Assembly: GCA_902478935.1 (NCBI GenBank)
Contig: CABSMV010000066.1
Location: 1-11,337 of the forward strand
Length of the DNA stretch: 11,337 nt
Direction of reading: 5' to 3'
Source: an uncultured Collinsella sp.
GTDB taxonomy: Bacteria; Actinomycetota; Coriobacteriia; Coriobacteriales; Coriobacteriaceae
Below are positions 1 to 6,558 of the stretch, piece by piece (position 1 is the first letter of the stretch; each line of letters starts with the position of its first letter). The position numbers were made by a program, and so were the translations under genes. The notes under the pieces were generated by a model. It saw nothing but the letters and a program-made list of their open reading frames with translations, was not told where the DNA came from and ran no database searches.

Positions 1-3
1 GGG

Positions 4-28
4 TGGGGAAAGGTGTTGAAAAATGGGG
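4..28 (+). promoter_or_regulatory. MraZ operator: three boxes at 10-base spacing
   Basis: TGGGG at 4-8, TGTTG at 14-18 and TGGGG at 24-28 repeat with an exact 10-base period, so each box is separated by 5 bases and lies on the same face of the helix. MraZ proteins are known to bind short TGGGN-type direct repeats with 5-base spacers upstream of their own operon and to repress it. The middle box is degenerate, and its TTG doubles as the start of the -35 hexamer (16-21). Binding here would block RNA polymerase. The site begins almost at the window edge, so a further upstream box could be missing. Assignment to MraZ is inferred from pattern and position. Confidence 0.75.
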
Positions 29-44
29 CAGTTCCCCATATTAT
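16..44 (+). promoter_or_regulatory. Promoter of the mra/dcw operon (Pmra)
   Basis: The -35 element TTGAAA (16-21) and the -10 element TATTAT (39-44) each match the sigma-70 consensus at five of six positions and are separated by the optimal 17 bases. Transcription would start near 50-52, giving a leader of about 60 bases before mraZ. The promoter overlaps the MraZ-type boxes at 4-28. All ten genes downstream point the same way, and no convincing terminator is visible between them, so this promoter probably drives most or all of the cluster. Confidence 0.7.
24..38. repeat. Palindrome in the promoter spacer
   Basis: TGGGG-CAGTT-CCCCA is a perfect 5-base inverted repeat with a 5-base centre. 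It sits in the spacer between -35 and -10. Its left arm is the third MraZ-type box. Its right arm, read on the minus strand, gives TGGGGAA, identical to bases 4-10. It shares 11 of 13 bases with the core of the second palindrome at 60-76. Confidence 0.6.
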
Positions 45-59
45 TAATGACGTCGACAG

Positions 60-76
60 GCGGGGTGGTTCCCCGC
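60..76. repeat. GC-rich palindrome in the mraZ leader
   Basis: GCGGGG-TGGTT-CCCCGC forms a perfect 6-base-pair stem with a 5-base loop. It lies just after the inferred transcription start, so it would be a hairpin at the very 5' end of the mRNA. The 13-base core (62-74) differs from that of the upstream palindrome (25-37) at only two positions. No T-run follows, so it does not look like an intrinsic terminator. It may be an operator half, an mRNA-stabilising 5' hairpin, or both. Confidence 0.5.
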
Positions 77-112
77 GTACGTGCCATCTGAGTAACCGAG
101 GGGAGGGCGCAC

Positions 113-547
113 ATGGGAATGACTGGTGCATACGAGCGCAATCTCGATGCAAAAGGTCGTCTGTCCCTGCCTGCACCCCTTCGCGAGGAACTTGGAGAGC
201 ACGTTCGCGTGTTCAAAGCCCTGGATGTCGATGCTCTGTACGTGTTCTCTGCCGAGGCCTTCGATAAGTGGGTCGAAGGACTCTTCGCGGGTCGTGAGGG
301 CCACGAGGGTTTTAACCCGCGTGACATCAACGACCAGAAGCTCATGAGGGCGATCAACAAGCGCACCACGTCGATGGATGTGGACAGCGCCGGTCGTATC
401 GGTCTTTCTGAGTCTCTCCGCAAGCAGGCGAACCTTGACCGCGAGGTCACGGTTGTGGGCAACTACGACCACCTTGAGGTTTGGGACCGCGCCGCGGCCG
501 ATGAGGACGATGACGACGAGGCTCTGCTTGACCTCTTCTTCTCGTAA
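113..547 (+). CDS. mraZ: MraZ, transcriptional regulator of the dcw cluster
   Basis: MraZ is an AbrB-fold DNA-binding protein that forms ring oligomers and regulates its own operon. The 144-residue product has the usual MraZ length and two tandem halves, each with the family's D-x-x-x-R signature: DAKGR at 12-16 and DSAGR at 91-95. The C-terminus is strongly acidic (a run of D/E at about 130-136), which is more pronounced than in many homologues. The ATG at 113 has a strong GGGAGG ribosome site at 101-106. An ATG two codons later (119) is a possible alternative. It is the first gene of the cluster and lies behind a promoter carrying MraZ-type boxes, which indicates autoregulation. The stop is 20 bases before rsmH. 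Confidence 0.97.
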   Translation: MGMTGAYERNLDAKGRLSLPAPLREELGEHVRVFKALDVDALYVFSAEAFDKWVEGLFAGREGHEGFNPRDINDQKLMRAINKRTTSMDVDSAGRIGLSESLRKQANLDREVTVVGNYDHLEVWDRAAADEDDDDEALLDLFFS

Positions 548-567
548 GGGCAAGGCACGAGTAACGG

Positions 568-1533
568 ATGGAGCGTGGGATCTTGACACAAGAATATCGG
601 CATGAACCTGTCATGCTCGGCGAAGTGCTTGAGTCGCTGCAGCTCAAGAGCGGCTCCGTTGTCTGCGATTGCACCCTTGGCGGTGCCGGTCATTCGGTAA
701 AGATGGCCGCGCAGGTGGGGGAGACGGGCCTTTTGCTCGGCGTCGATCAGGACGACATGGCCCTCGAGGCCGCTGGCGCCCGTCTGGACCGCGAGGTTCC
801 CGGCGTCCCGCACCAGCTGCTGAAGGGCAACTTCGGCGACTTGGACGAGCTGCTTTGCTCGGCCGAGGTGCCCGGGGTCGATGGCTTCCTGTTTGACTTG
901 GGCGTTTCGTCACCGCAACTCGATATCCCTGGCAGGGGCTTTTCGTATAACGAAGATGCCCCATTGGACATGCGGATGGATCCGGGTAACAACACCCTAA
1001 ACGCAGCTGAGGTCATCAACACCTATAACGAACACGACCTCGCCCGGATTCTACGCGTCTATGGCGAAGAGAAGTTCGCCTCGCAGATTGCGCGCGAGAT
1101 CGTGCGCCGTCGCGAGCAAGAACCGATCGAAACCACCGGTCAATTTGTCGAGATCATCAAGGCTGGCATTCCGGCTGCCGCTCGTCGGCATGGTGGACAC
1201 CCGGCCAAGAAGAGCTTCCAGGCCATTCGCATCGAGGTCAACCACGAGCTCGATGTGCTCGAGAGGGGGCTTGACGCCGCCACCAGGTGGCTCAACCCGG
1301 GCGGACGCATCTGCGTCATCTCGTATCACTCGCTCGAGGACCGTATCGTAAAGAACCACTTTAAGGAGATGAGCCAGGGGTGCACGTGTCCGCCGGAGAT
1401 TCCGGTGTGCGTGTGCGGCAACGTGCCGATACTCAAGGTCATCACCCGCAAACCCTTGGTTGCCCAACCCGATGAGGTCGCGCGCAACCCTCGGGCGAGA
1501 TCAGCCAAAATCCGCGTGGCGCAGCGCCTGTAG
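568..1533 (+). CDS. rsmH: 16S rRNA (cytosine-1402-N4) methyltransferase RsmH
   Basis: RsmH (MraW) uses S-adenosylmethionine to methylate N4 of C1402 in the 16S rRNA decoding centre, in the cytoplasm. The 321-residue product has normal family length. Visible signatures are the SAM-binding segment with CDCTLGGAGHS (33-43), FDLGVSSPQLD (109-119), RGFSY (123-127), PLDMRMD (132-138), the HPAKKSFQAIRIEVN block (211-225) and ISYHSLEDR (251-259). A CxC pair (272/274) and a second pair (281/283) form a cysteine cluster also seen in other RsmH proteins; metal binding is only a guess. The start is uncertain. The ATG at 568 has a distant GGGCAAGG, while an in-frame TTG at 583, preceded by GGAG at 570-573, would begin close to the usual N-terminus (TQEYRHEPVML). 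Confidence 0.96.
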   Translation: MERGILTQEYRHEPVMLGEVLESLQLKSGSVVCDCTLGGAGHSVKMAAQVGETGLLLGVDQDDMALEAAGARLDREVPGVPHQLLKGNFGDLDELLCSAEVPGVDGFLFDLGVSSPQLDIPGRGFSYNEDAPLDMRMDPGNNTLNAAEVINTYNEHDLARILRVYGEEKFASQIAREIVRRREQEPIETTGQFVEIIKAGIPAAARRHGGHPAKKSFQAIRIEVNHELDVLERGLDAATRWLNPGGRICVISYHSLEDRIVKNHFKEMSQGCTCPPEIPVCVCGNVPILKVITRKPLVAQPDEVARNPRARSAKIRVAQRL

Positions 1534-1609
1534 GCGCGACCGCGCGAAATTGGACCTCCCGCTCGCACCATAAACGAAGCTTAAACACACTACCAACGTA
1601 CTCGGGATT

Positions 1610-1614
1610 GGAGG
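1610..1614 (+). promoter_or_regulatory. Strong ribosome binding site for the ftsL-type gene
   Basis: GGAGG lies 9 bases before the ATG at 1624 and fixes the start of this poorly conserved gene. The 90-base gap before it (1534-1623) shows no convincing promoter or terminator. A TTGGAC at 1550-1555 has no matching -10 at the right distance. Confidence 0.7.
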
Positions 1615-1623
1615 CGGCATATC

Positions 1624-2094
1624 ATGGGCTATAACACCTCAAACGCAGCACTCGCCTATGATATGAACGCCATGCCCGCCTACCGCGAGGCACCGCAGGC
1701 GCCCGTTGCCCCTCGTGAGCAACGCACGCCGCGTTTTGATGTCTACACGGGCGCGGGCCGTCAGGCAAACCAGGCGGTAAGCCCGGTTTTCATGAGCGTT
1801 CTTAAAACGGTTTGCATCATTGCGGCTGTCTTCATGACGATCGGTGTCGCGCGCGTGGCGCTTGCCGGTGTTACGGCCCAGGTGCTTAACGGCAACGCAG
1901 AGCTTACCAACACGCTCGAGAAGGCGACCGACGAGAGTTCTAACCTTGAGGTCATGCATTCGGTCTATGGTGCCGACACGCGTATTCGCGATCTTGCGGG
2001 CGCCTATGGCATGGTGGAGCCCAGCGAGAGCGTTACGCTTGACTTTTCGCAGGATGCAGCCGCGGGCGCTAGCTCGACTGCGGCCGCTCAGTAA
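1624..2094 (+). CDS. ftsL: FtsL-type single-pass cell division protein
   Basis: The 156-residue product has a Pro/Arg-rich cytoplasmic N-terminus (about 1-52), one membrane segment (about 55-82), a short region that could form a coiled coil (about 83-115), and a C-terminal stretch (IRDLAGAYGMVEPSESVTL, 121-139) resembling the end of FtsL/FtsB-family proteins. The tail after that is Ala/Ser-rich. FtsL works outside the membrane as part of FtsQLB, which activates FtsW-FtsI. Primary sequence in this family is barely conserved, so the call rests mostly on topology and on the place between rsmH and ftsI, which is the standard ftsL slot. It could be named only a septum formation initiator-like protein. 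The gap to ftsI is 18 bases, indicating co-expression. Confidence 0.75.
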   Translation: MGYNTSNAALAYDMNAMPAYREAPQAPVAPREQRTPRFDVYTGAGRQANQAVSPVFMSVLKTVCIIAAVFMTIGVARVALAGVTAQVLNGNAELTNTLEKATDESSNLEVMHSVYGADTRIRDLAGAYGMVEPSESVTLDFSQDAAAGASSTAAAQ

Positions 2095-2112
2095 ATAAGA
2101 CGGTAGCTGAGT

Positions 2113-3978
2113 ATGACAAATGACTATCGCCGCGGTTCCGACGGGGACCACGGGTCTGGACGTCCCTCCTCGCGGGGACGTTCTGGTTATCAAGGAACGG
2201 GTCGGCCATCTTACAACGCGGGGCCGTCCTATGGCAACGACCCTGCGTCGCGTCTTCGTGGTTCGGGCGGACCTCGGGTGCGCAATACGGGCGCGCGCAA
2301 GGGGTCGTCGTCTGAATGGGTTACGGGAACGCCGCTGCCTCGCCGCGATGTCGTTATGGGCTGTATCGGGGTTGGCCTTGCCGCGGGCGTCTTCCGTCTT
2401 GCCGAATACCAGATCGTGAATGCTGACAAGCTGCGCGAGCGCGCGGACGCGCGTCGTCTGCTTTCACAGACGCTCTATGCCAAACGTGGCACTATCTACG
2501 ACCGCAACGGCAACGTGCTGACGTCGTCAGTCGAATGCCGCAATGTCGCCGTGAACCCTCAGCTTGTCGAGGACGTCGACAAGACGGTCTCGGCGCTGGT
2601 CAAGGCCACCGGTATCGATAAAAAGACCTGTCGCAAGCTGGTACTGTCTGATGGTTCCTGGGTGTATATCAAGCGCCAGGTCGACGAGGATGACGCTGCC
2701 GCCCTGGAAAAGAAGAATCTACCCGGCGTGCTCTTTGAGCAGGCGATGAAGCGGGTTTACCCGTATGGAAACCTGGCTTCTCAGGTGCTGGGCGTCGTGA
2801 ACGTGGACAACGCTGGCCTGACGGGACTCGAAAAACAATACGATGAGCTTCTGACCGGAACGAATGGCTCTCTTGTGCGCGAGCGCGCAAGAGATGGCGG
2901 CTACATCGCGGGCGGTGCCTATAAAAAGGTTGCCGCGATTGATGGCGTGGATATCGTGACGACGATCGACGTCAACATTCAGCGCGCCGCGGAAGATGCC
3001 TTGGCCGAGGCGGTCGAGAAGACGAAGGCCAAAAACGGGTCGGCCCTGGTGACCGACCCGACGACTGGAGAGATCCTGGCCGCCTGCTCGTATCCGACCT
3101 ACGACCAGACCAATTTGGAAAACGCCAAGACCGAGGACATGAACCTTCGTCTGGTGACGGATGCCTACGAGCCCGGCTCGGTCTTTAAGACGCTGGTTGC
3201 GGGCGCCGGATTTGATTTGGGCGTTGTGCGCCCGAGCACATCGTTTGAGGTTCCCGCGAGTATCAAGGTGGGCGACGATACCGTTACCGATGCCGACAAG
3301 CGTGACTACACCATGACCATGGACGTACGCGAGATGATGCGCCGTTCGTCCAATGTCGGTTTTGTCCTGGTGGGGCGCAAGATCGGTGCCGATGATTTTG
3401 CCACCTATGTGGACAAGTGGGGTATCGGTCATAGCTCCGGTGTCGATTTTCCGGGTGAGAGTCTGGGCATCGTCAAGGAGCGCGACCAGTACGATGGTGC
3501 CACCTTGGGTGCTATGAGCTTTGGCCAGGCGCTGTCCGTCTCGCCGATTGAGGTCGCACGTGCCGTGGGCGGCATCGCGAACGGCGGCGTGATGATGACT
3601 CCGCACTTCTATAAGTCGAGCAAGGGCGATGAAAAGGATTGGGGCGAGGGGGATCGCGCGATTTCCGAGGAGGCCGCCTCGCAGGTGACATCGTGTATGC
3701 AGACGGTCGTTGCCGAGGGAACGGGCGTTGGCGGCGCGGTGGACGGCTACGACGTGGCGGGCAAGACAGGTACGGCCGAGCGCGCCGATGAGAACGGCGG
3801 CTACCTCAAAGAGAACTACATGTCGTCTTTTATGGGGTTTGCCCCGGCGCAGTCGCCCAAGGTCCTGTGCTATATCACCCTTGACGGAACCCCGTCAGGC
3901 TCCGATGCCGCCGCAGTGCCGTTCCAGTCCATTATGGCCAGTGCGCTTGACGTGTTGGGTGTCCCGCGCACCAAGTAG
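2113..3978 (+). CDS. ftsI: FtsI-type class B penicillin-binding protein (septal transpeptidase)
   Basis: This enzyme cross-links new septal peptidoglycan by D,D-transpeptidation outside the membrane. The 621-residue product has a long, disordered, Gly/Ser/Arg-rich cytoplasmic N-terminus (1-76), one membrane anchor (about 79-97), a class B dimerisation region opening with KRGTIYDRNG (124-133), and a transpeptidase domain with all three motifs: SVFK (catalytic Ser356, Lys359), SSN (412-414) and KTG (551-553). There is no C-terminal PASTA domain, since the protein ends soon after the core. The ATG at 2113 has only a weak ribosome site, consistent with coupling to the gene 18 bases upstream. Residues 42-60 resemble part of the FtsW tail encoded further along. 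The position after ftsL supports FtsI rather than an elongation PBP2. Confidence 0.95.
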   Translation: MTNDYRRGSDGDHGSGRPSSRGRSGYQGTGRPSYNAGPSYGNDPASRLRGSGGPRVRNTGARKGSSSEWVTGTPLPRRDVVMGCIGVGLAAGVFRLAEYQIVNADKLRERADARRLLSQTLYAKRGTIYDRNGNVLTSSVECRNVAVNPQLVEDVDKTVSALVKATGIDKKTCRKLVLSDGSWVYIKRQVDEDDAAALEKKNLPGVLFEQAMKRVYPYGNLASQVLGVVNVDNAGLTGLEKQYDELLTGTNGSLVRERARDGGYIAGGAYKKVAAIDGVDIVTTIDVNIQRAAEDALAEAVEKTKAKNGSALVTDPTTGEILAACSYPTYDQTNLENAKTEDMNLRLVTDAYEPGSVFKTLVAGAGFDLGVVRPSTSFEVPASIKVGDDTVTDADKRDYTMTMDVREMMRRSSNVGFVLVGRKIGADDFATYVDKWGIGHSSGVDFPGESLGIVKERDQYDGATLGAMSFGQALSVSPIEVARAVGGIANGGVMMTPHFYKSSKGDEKDWGEGDRAISEEAASQVTSCMQTVVAEGTGVGGAVDGYDVAGKTGTAERADENGGYLKENYMSSFMGFAPAQSPKVLCYITLDGTPSGSDAAAVPFQSIMASALDVLGVPRTK

Positions 3979-3991
3979 GGGGTTACTATCT

Positions 3992-4012
3992 ATGAAATGG
4001 CCAGTCGGTTAA
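3992..4012 (+). CDS. Six-codon mini-ORF between ftsI and murF
   Basis: ATG at 3992 opens a frame coding for MKWPVG and closes at TAA 4010-4012. A strong AGGGGG (3977-3982), overlapping the ftsI stop codon, sits 9 bases before the ATG. The ribosome site and spacing are good, but there is no evidence of a functional peptide. It could be a leader peptide, a remnant of a lost gene, or chance. The whole ftsI-murF gap is 123 bases. Confidence 0.2.
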   Translation: MKWPVG

Positions 4013-4058
4013 TCCGGGTTGTTCACACGCCCTGCACCACGCGTAGGCGGCGCTGGGA

Positions 4059-4064
4059 TACAAT
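4059..4064 (+). promoter_or_regulatory. Possible internal -10 element before murF
   Basis: TACAAT matches the -10 consensus at five of six positions and lies 38 bases before the murF ATG, in the longest gap of the cluster. No recognisable -35 hexamer lies 15-19 bases upstream, so this is a weak candidate. A related TACAGT stands in the gap before murC. Confidence 0.25.
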
Positions 4065-4101
4065 ACGCCGATAGCATTATTAGGTTTACAGGGGAGCTGC
4101 A

Positions 4102-5526
4102 ATGATAGAGATCGCCGTCAACAATCTCGCGGCCGCAACAGGGGCCCGAACCGTGACGGGAGAAGCCGATCGGGTATGCCGCGGTTGCGTTATCGACTCG
4201 CGCCAGGTTGAGGAGGGCACGATATTCGTCGCCTTCCCGGGTGAAAAGGTCGACGGCAACGACTTTGCTTCCCGTGCCATCGAGTCGGGTGCCGGCGCCG
4301 TAGTGATGACGCGCGAGCCCGATGCCGAGCTGCTTTCGCTGGCCCATGAGAAGGGCTGCGCCATCCTGCATACCGATGACCCCGAGGAGTTTTTGCTGCG
4401 CCTGGCTCACGCTTATCGTTTGGAGCTTGGCTGCCTGGTAATTGGCATTACCGGCTCTATCGGCAAGACAACGACCAAGGACGTGCTCGCCGCGGTGCTC
4501 GCCAAGCGCTATCGCGTTTGGGCAACCAAGGGTAACTACAACAACCTGATCGGTATGCCGCTCACGGTGCTGGCGGCCCCTGCCGACACCGAGGTTCTGG
4601 TGCTCGAGATGGGCATGAACCATTTCCACGAGATTGAGCGCATGTCTCAGTCCGCCAATCCCAACCTTGCCATTGTGACCAAGATCGGCACCTCCCATAT
4701 CGGTATTCTGGGCAGTCGCGAGAATATCGCTCGTGCCAAATCCGAGATTGTTGGCGGCATGTGCGCCGCCGGAGACCTTCTCCCGTTGCTGGTTTTGGGT
4801 GGTGAGGACGACTTTACTCCGTTCATCCGCGACACCTTTGCCGCGCCTGCGGGCGTCGACGTGATGCTTGCGGGCGTCTCGGACGACGATGAGGTCCGTG
4901 CGTGCGACATTCGCATTGATGACGAGGGGCGCCCGGTCTTTACGCTCGATTTTGGCTTGGGCGAGACTATCGACACACTGCTTGCCATTCCCGGCGCGCA
5001 GTCCGTTCCCAATGCCGTCAAGGCCGCGGCGGTTGCCTATCGTCTTGGCGTGACGCCCGAGCAGATCGATGCCGCCTTTAGGGGTCTTACGATTACCGGG
5101 CATCGCCAGGAAATCAAGCGCGCCAAGAGCGGCGCTCGCGTCATCGACGACTCATATAACGCCAGTGCCGAATCGATGGCAGCCGGCCTCGACCTGCTGT
5201 GTTCGCTTTCGTGCACGGGTTCGCGCATGGCGGTTCTGGGCGAGATGGGCGAGATGGGCGACGAGGCTCCTCGCATGCATGAGCTGGTGGGCGCCTATGC
5301 GGCGGCCAAGAAGCTCGATATGCTCGCATGTGTCGGCGGTGAGCTTGCCCAGCGTATGGCCGAGGCCGCGCGCATGATGGGTATGGATGAGGACCGCATT
5401 CAGGTGTTCTCCGACTATCAGCAGGTGCTCGACCGTATGGGCGGCGCTCTTGAGCAGCATGATGTCGTGCTGGTCAAGGGCTCACGCTTCGTTGAGCTCG
5501 ATCGCTTTGTGGAAGGTGTGTGCTAG
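4102..5526 (+). CDS. murF: UDP-MurNAc-tripeptide:D-Ala-D-Ala ligase MurF
   Basis: MurF adds D-Ala-D-Ala to UDP-MurNAc-tripeptide using ATP, the last cytoplasmic step before lipid I. The 474-residue product has normal length and the three-domain Mur ligase plan: an N-terminal substrate-binding domain (about 1-108) with DSRQVEEGTIFVAFPG (32-47), a central ATPase with P-loop TGSIGKTTTK (117-126), TKGNYNN (142-148), Glu169 in LEMGMN, TSHIG (197-201) and Lys213 (the lysine usually carbamylated), and a C-terminal domain with HRQE (334-337) and DDSYNA (349-354). The MurF-type P-loop and TKGNYNN separate it from MurE, MurD and MurC. The ATG at 4102 has GGGGAG at 4091-4096, 5 bases upstream. It is followed after only 3 bases by mraY. 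Confidence 0.96.
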   Translation: MIEIAVNNLAAATGARTVTGEADRVCRGCVIDSRQVEEGTIFVAFPGEKVDGNDFASRAIESGAGAVVMTREPDAELLSLAHEKGCAILHTDDPEEFLLRLAHAYRLELGCLVIGITGSIGKTTTKDVLAAVLAKRYRVWATKGNYNNLIGMPLTVLAAPADTEVLVLEMGMNHFHEIERMSQSANPNLAIVTKIGTSHIGILGSRENIARAKSEIVGGMCAAGDLLPLLVLGGEDDFTPFIRDTFAAPAGVDVMLAGVSDDDEVRACDIRIDDEGRPVFTLDFGLGETIDTLLAIPGAQSVPNAVKAAAVAYRLGVTPEQIDAAFRGLTITGHRQEIKRAKSGARVIDDSYNASAESMAAGLDLLCSLSCTGSRMAVLGEMGEMGDEAPRMHELVGAYAAAKKLDMLACVGGELAQRMAEAARMMGMDEDRIQVFSDYQQVLDRMGGALEQHDVVLVKGSRFVELDRFVEGVC

Positions 5527-5529
5527 TCC

Positions 5530-6549
5530 ATGTTCGGCAATCCTTCGTATCCTACGTACCAGGCATTTTTGGGGTTGGGCATCGCCGCCGTCATCGCGAT
5601 GCTGCTTATGCCGTGGTGGATTAAGCTCCTGAAGGTCGAGGGCATCGGCCAGCAGGTTCGCGCCGATGGCCCCAAGCGCCATCTGATTAAGCAGGGCACG
5701 CCCACTATGGGCGGCGTCATCATCCTGGTCGCCGTTTCGCTGACGTGCCTTTTGATGGGTAAGCTCACCACCGAGCTCGTGCTTGTGCTGCTCGCCACGC
5801 TGGCAACCGGCGTTCTTGGCCTCATCGACGACCTGACTTCTGTCACGCACGGCCGCTCGCTCGGCCTGACGCCTCACGCCAAGATGATTGGCCTTACCCT
5901 CATCTGCGTTACCTTTACCGTGCTTGCTGTCAACTGGTGCGGCGTCGCCCCCGAGATTCGTTTCCCCGGTGGCCTGACGATCGACCTTGGTGTGCTCTCG
6001 ACCACCATTTGCGGCCTCTCTTTTCCGTGGCTCTACCTTGTCTTTTGCTGGCTGATGATCGCGGGCCTTTCCAACGCCGTAAACCTCACCGACGGCTTGG
6101 ACGGTCTTGCCGGCGGCACCTCCATGATCGCCATGCTGGCCATGGCCGCCATGGCGTTTTTGCACGGCGATGTGAACCTGTCCATCTTCTGCACGGCGTG
6201 CGCCGGCGCCTGCCTGGGCTTTTTGTGGTTCAACTGCTATCCGGCGAGCATCTTTATGGGCGATACCGGCTCGCTTGCCCTGGGTGCCGCTTTTGCCTGC
6301 ACCTCCATCATGACCAACACCGAAGTCGTTTCCCTCATCATCGGCGGTCTGTTTATCGTCGAGACCCTGTCGGTCATGATCCAGGTTGTCTATTTCCACT
6401 TTACGCACAAGCGCGTCTTCCTTATGGCGCCCATTCATCATCATTTCGAAAAGAAGGGCTGGGCCGAGACCAAGGTCGTCATCCGTTTTTGGATTGTCGC
6501 CGCGGCCTTCGGAGCCCTGGGCCTCGCGTTGTTCTTCCAGTTGGGATAG
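5530..6549 (+). CDS. mraY: Phospho-MurNAc-pentapeptide transferase MraY
   Basis: MraY transfers phospho-MurNAc-pentapeptide from UDP to undecaprenyl phosphate, making lipid I in the cytoplasmic membrane. The 339-residue polytopic product shows about ten hydrophobic segments. Family signatures are present: DGPKRHLIKQGTPTMGG (46-62), the Asp pair D100-D101 in LIDDL, NLTDGLDGLAGG (175-186), GDTGS (234-238) and the HHH motif (293-295) followed by FEKKGW. Length is within the usual range of roughly 320-360. The start lies 3 bases after the murF stop, with GGAAGG at 5511-5516 inside the end of murF as the probable ribosome site at a longish distance. Translational coupling to murF is likely. Confidence 0.97.
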   Translation: MFGNPSYPTYQAFLGLGIAAVIAMLLMPWWIKLLKVEGIGQQVRADGPKRHLIKQGTPTMGGVIILVAVSLTCLLMGKLTTELVLVLLATLATGVLGLIDDLTSVTHGRSLGLTPHAKMIGLTLICVTFTVLAVNWCGVAPEIRFPGGLTIDLGVLSTTICGLSFPWLYLVFCWLMIAGLSNAVNLTDGLDGLAGGTSMIAMLAMAAMAFLHGDVNLSIFCTACAGACLGFLWFNCYPASIFMGDTGSLALGAAFACTSIMTNTEVVSLIIGGLFIVETLSVMIQVVYFHFTHKRVFLMAPIHHHFEKKGWAETKVVIRFWIVAAAFGALGLALFFQLG

Positions 6550-6558
6550 TGGTCTTTC

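Noticed and set aside
13..267. An 84-codon frame on the plus strand beginning before mraZ
   Set aside because: It would start in or before the promoter -10 region and overlaps mraZ in another frame; the protein looks like frame-shifted noise.
1534..1623. A promoter or terminator between rsmH and ftsL
   Set aside because: TTGGAC at 1550-1555 has no -10 at a workable distance, and the GCGCG repeats at about 1534-1546 make only a weak four-base stem.
2719..3606. A 295-codon open frame on the minus strand opposite ftsI
   Set aside because: It mirrors the transpeptidase domain of ftsI and shows no domain of its own.
4009..5103. A 364-codon open frame on the minus strand opposite murF
   Set aside because: It is antisense to the MurF ATPase domain, has no recognisable domain, and is explained by codon bias of the true gene.
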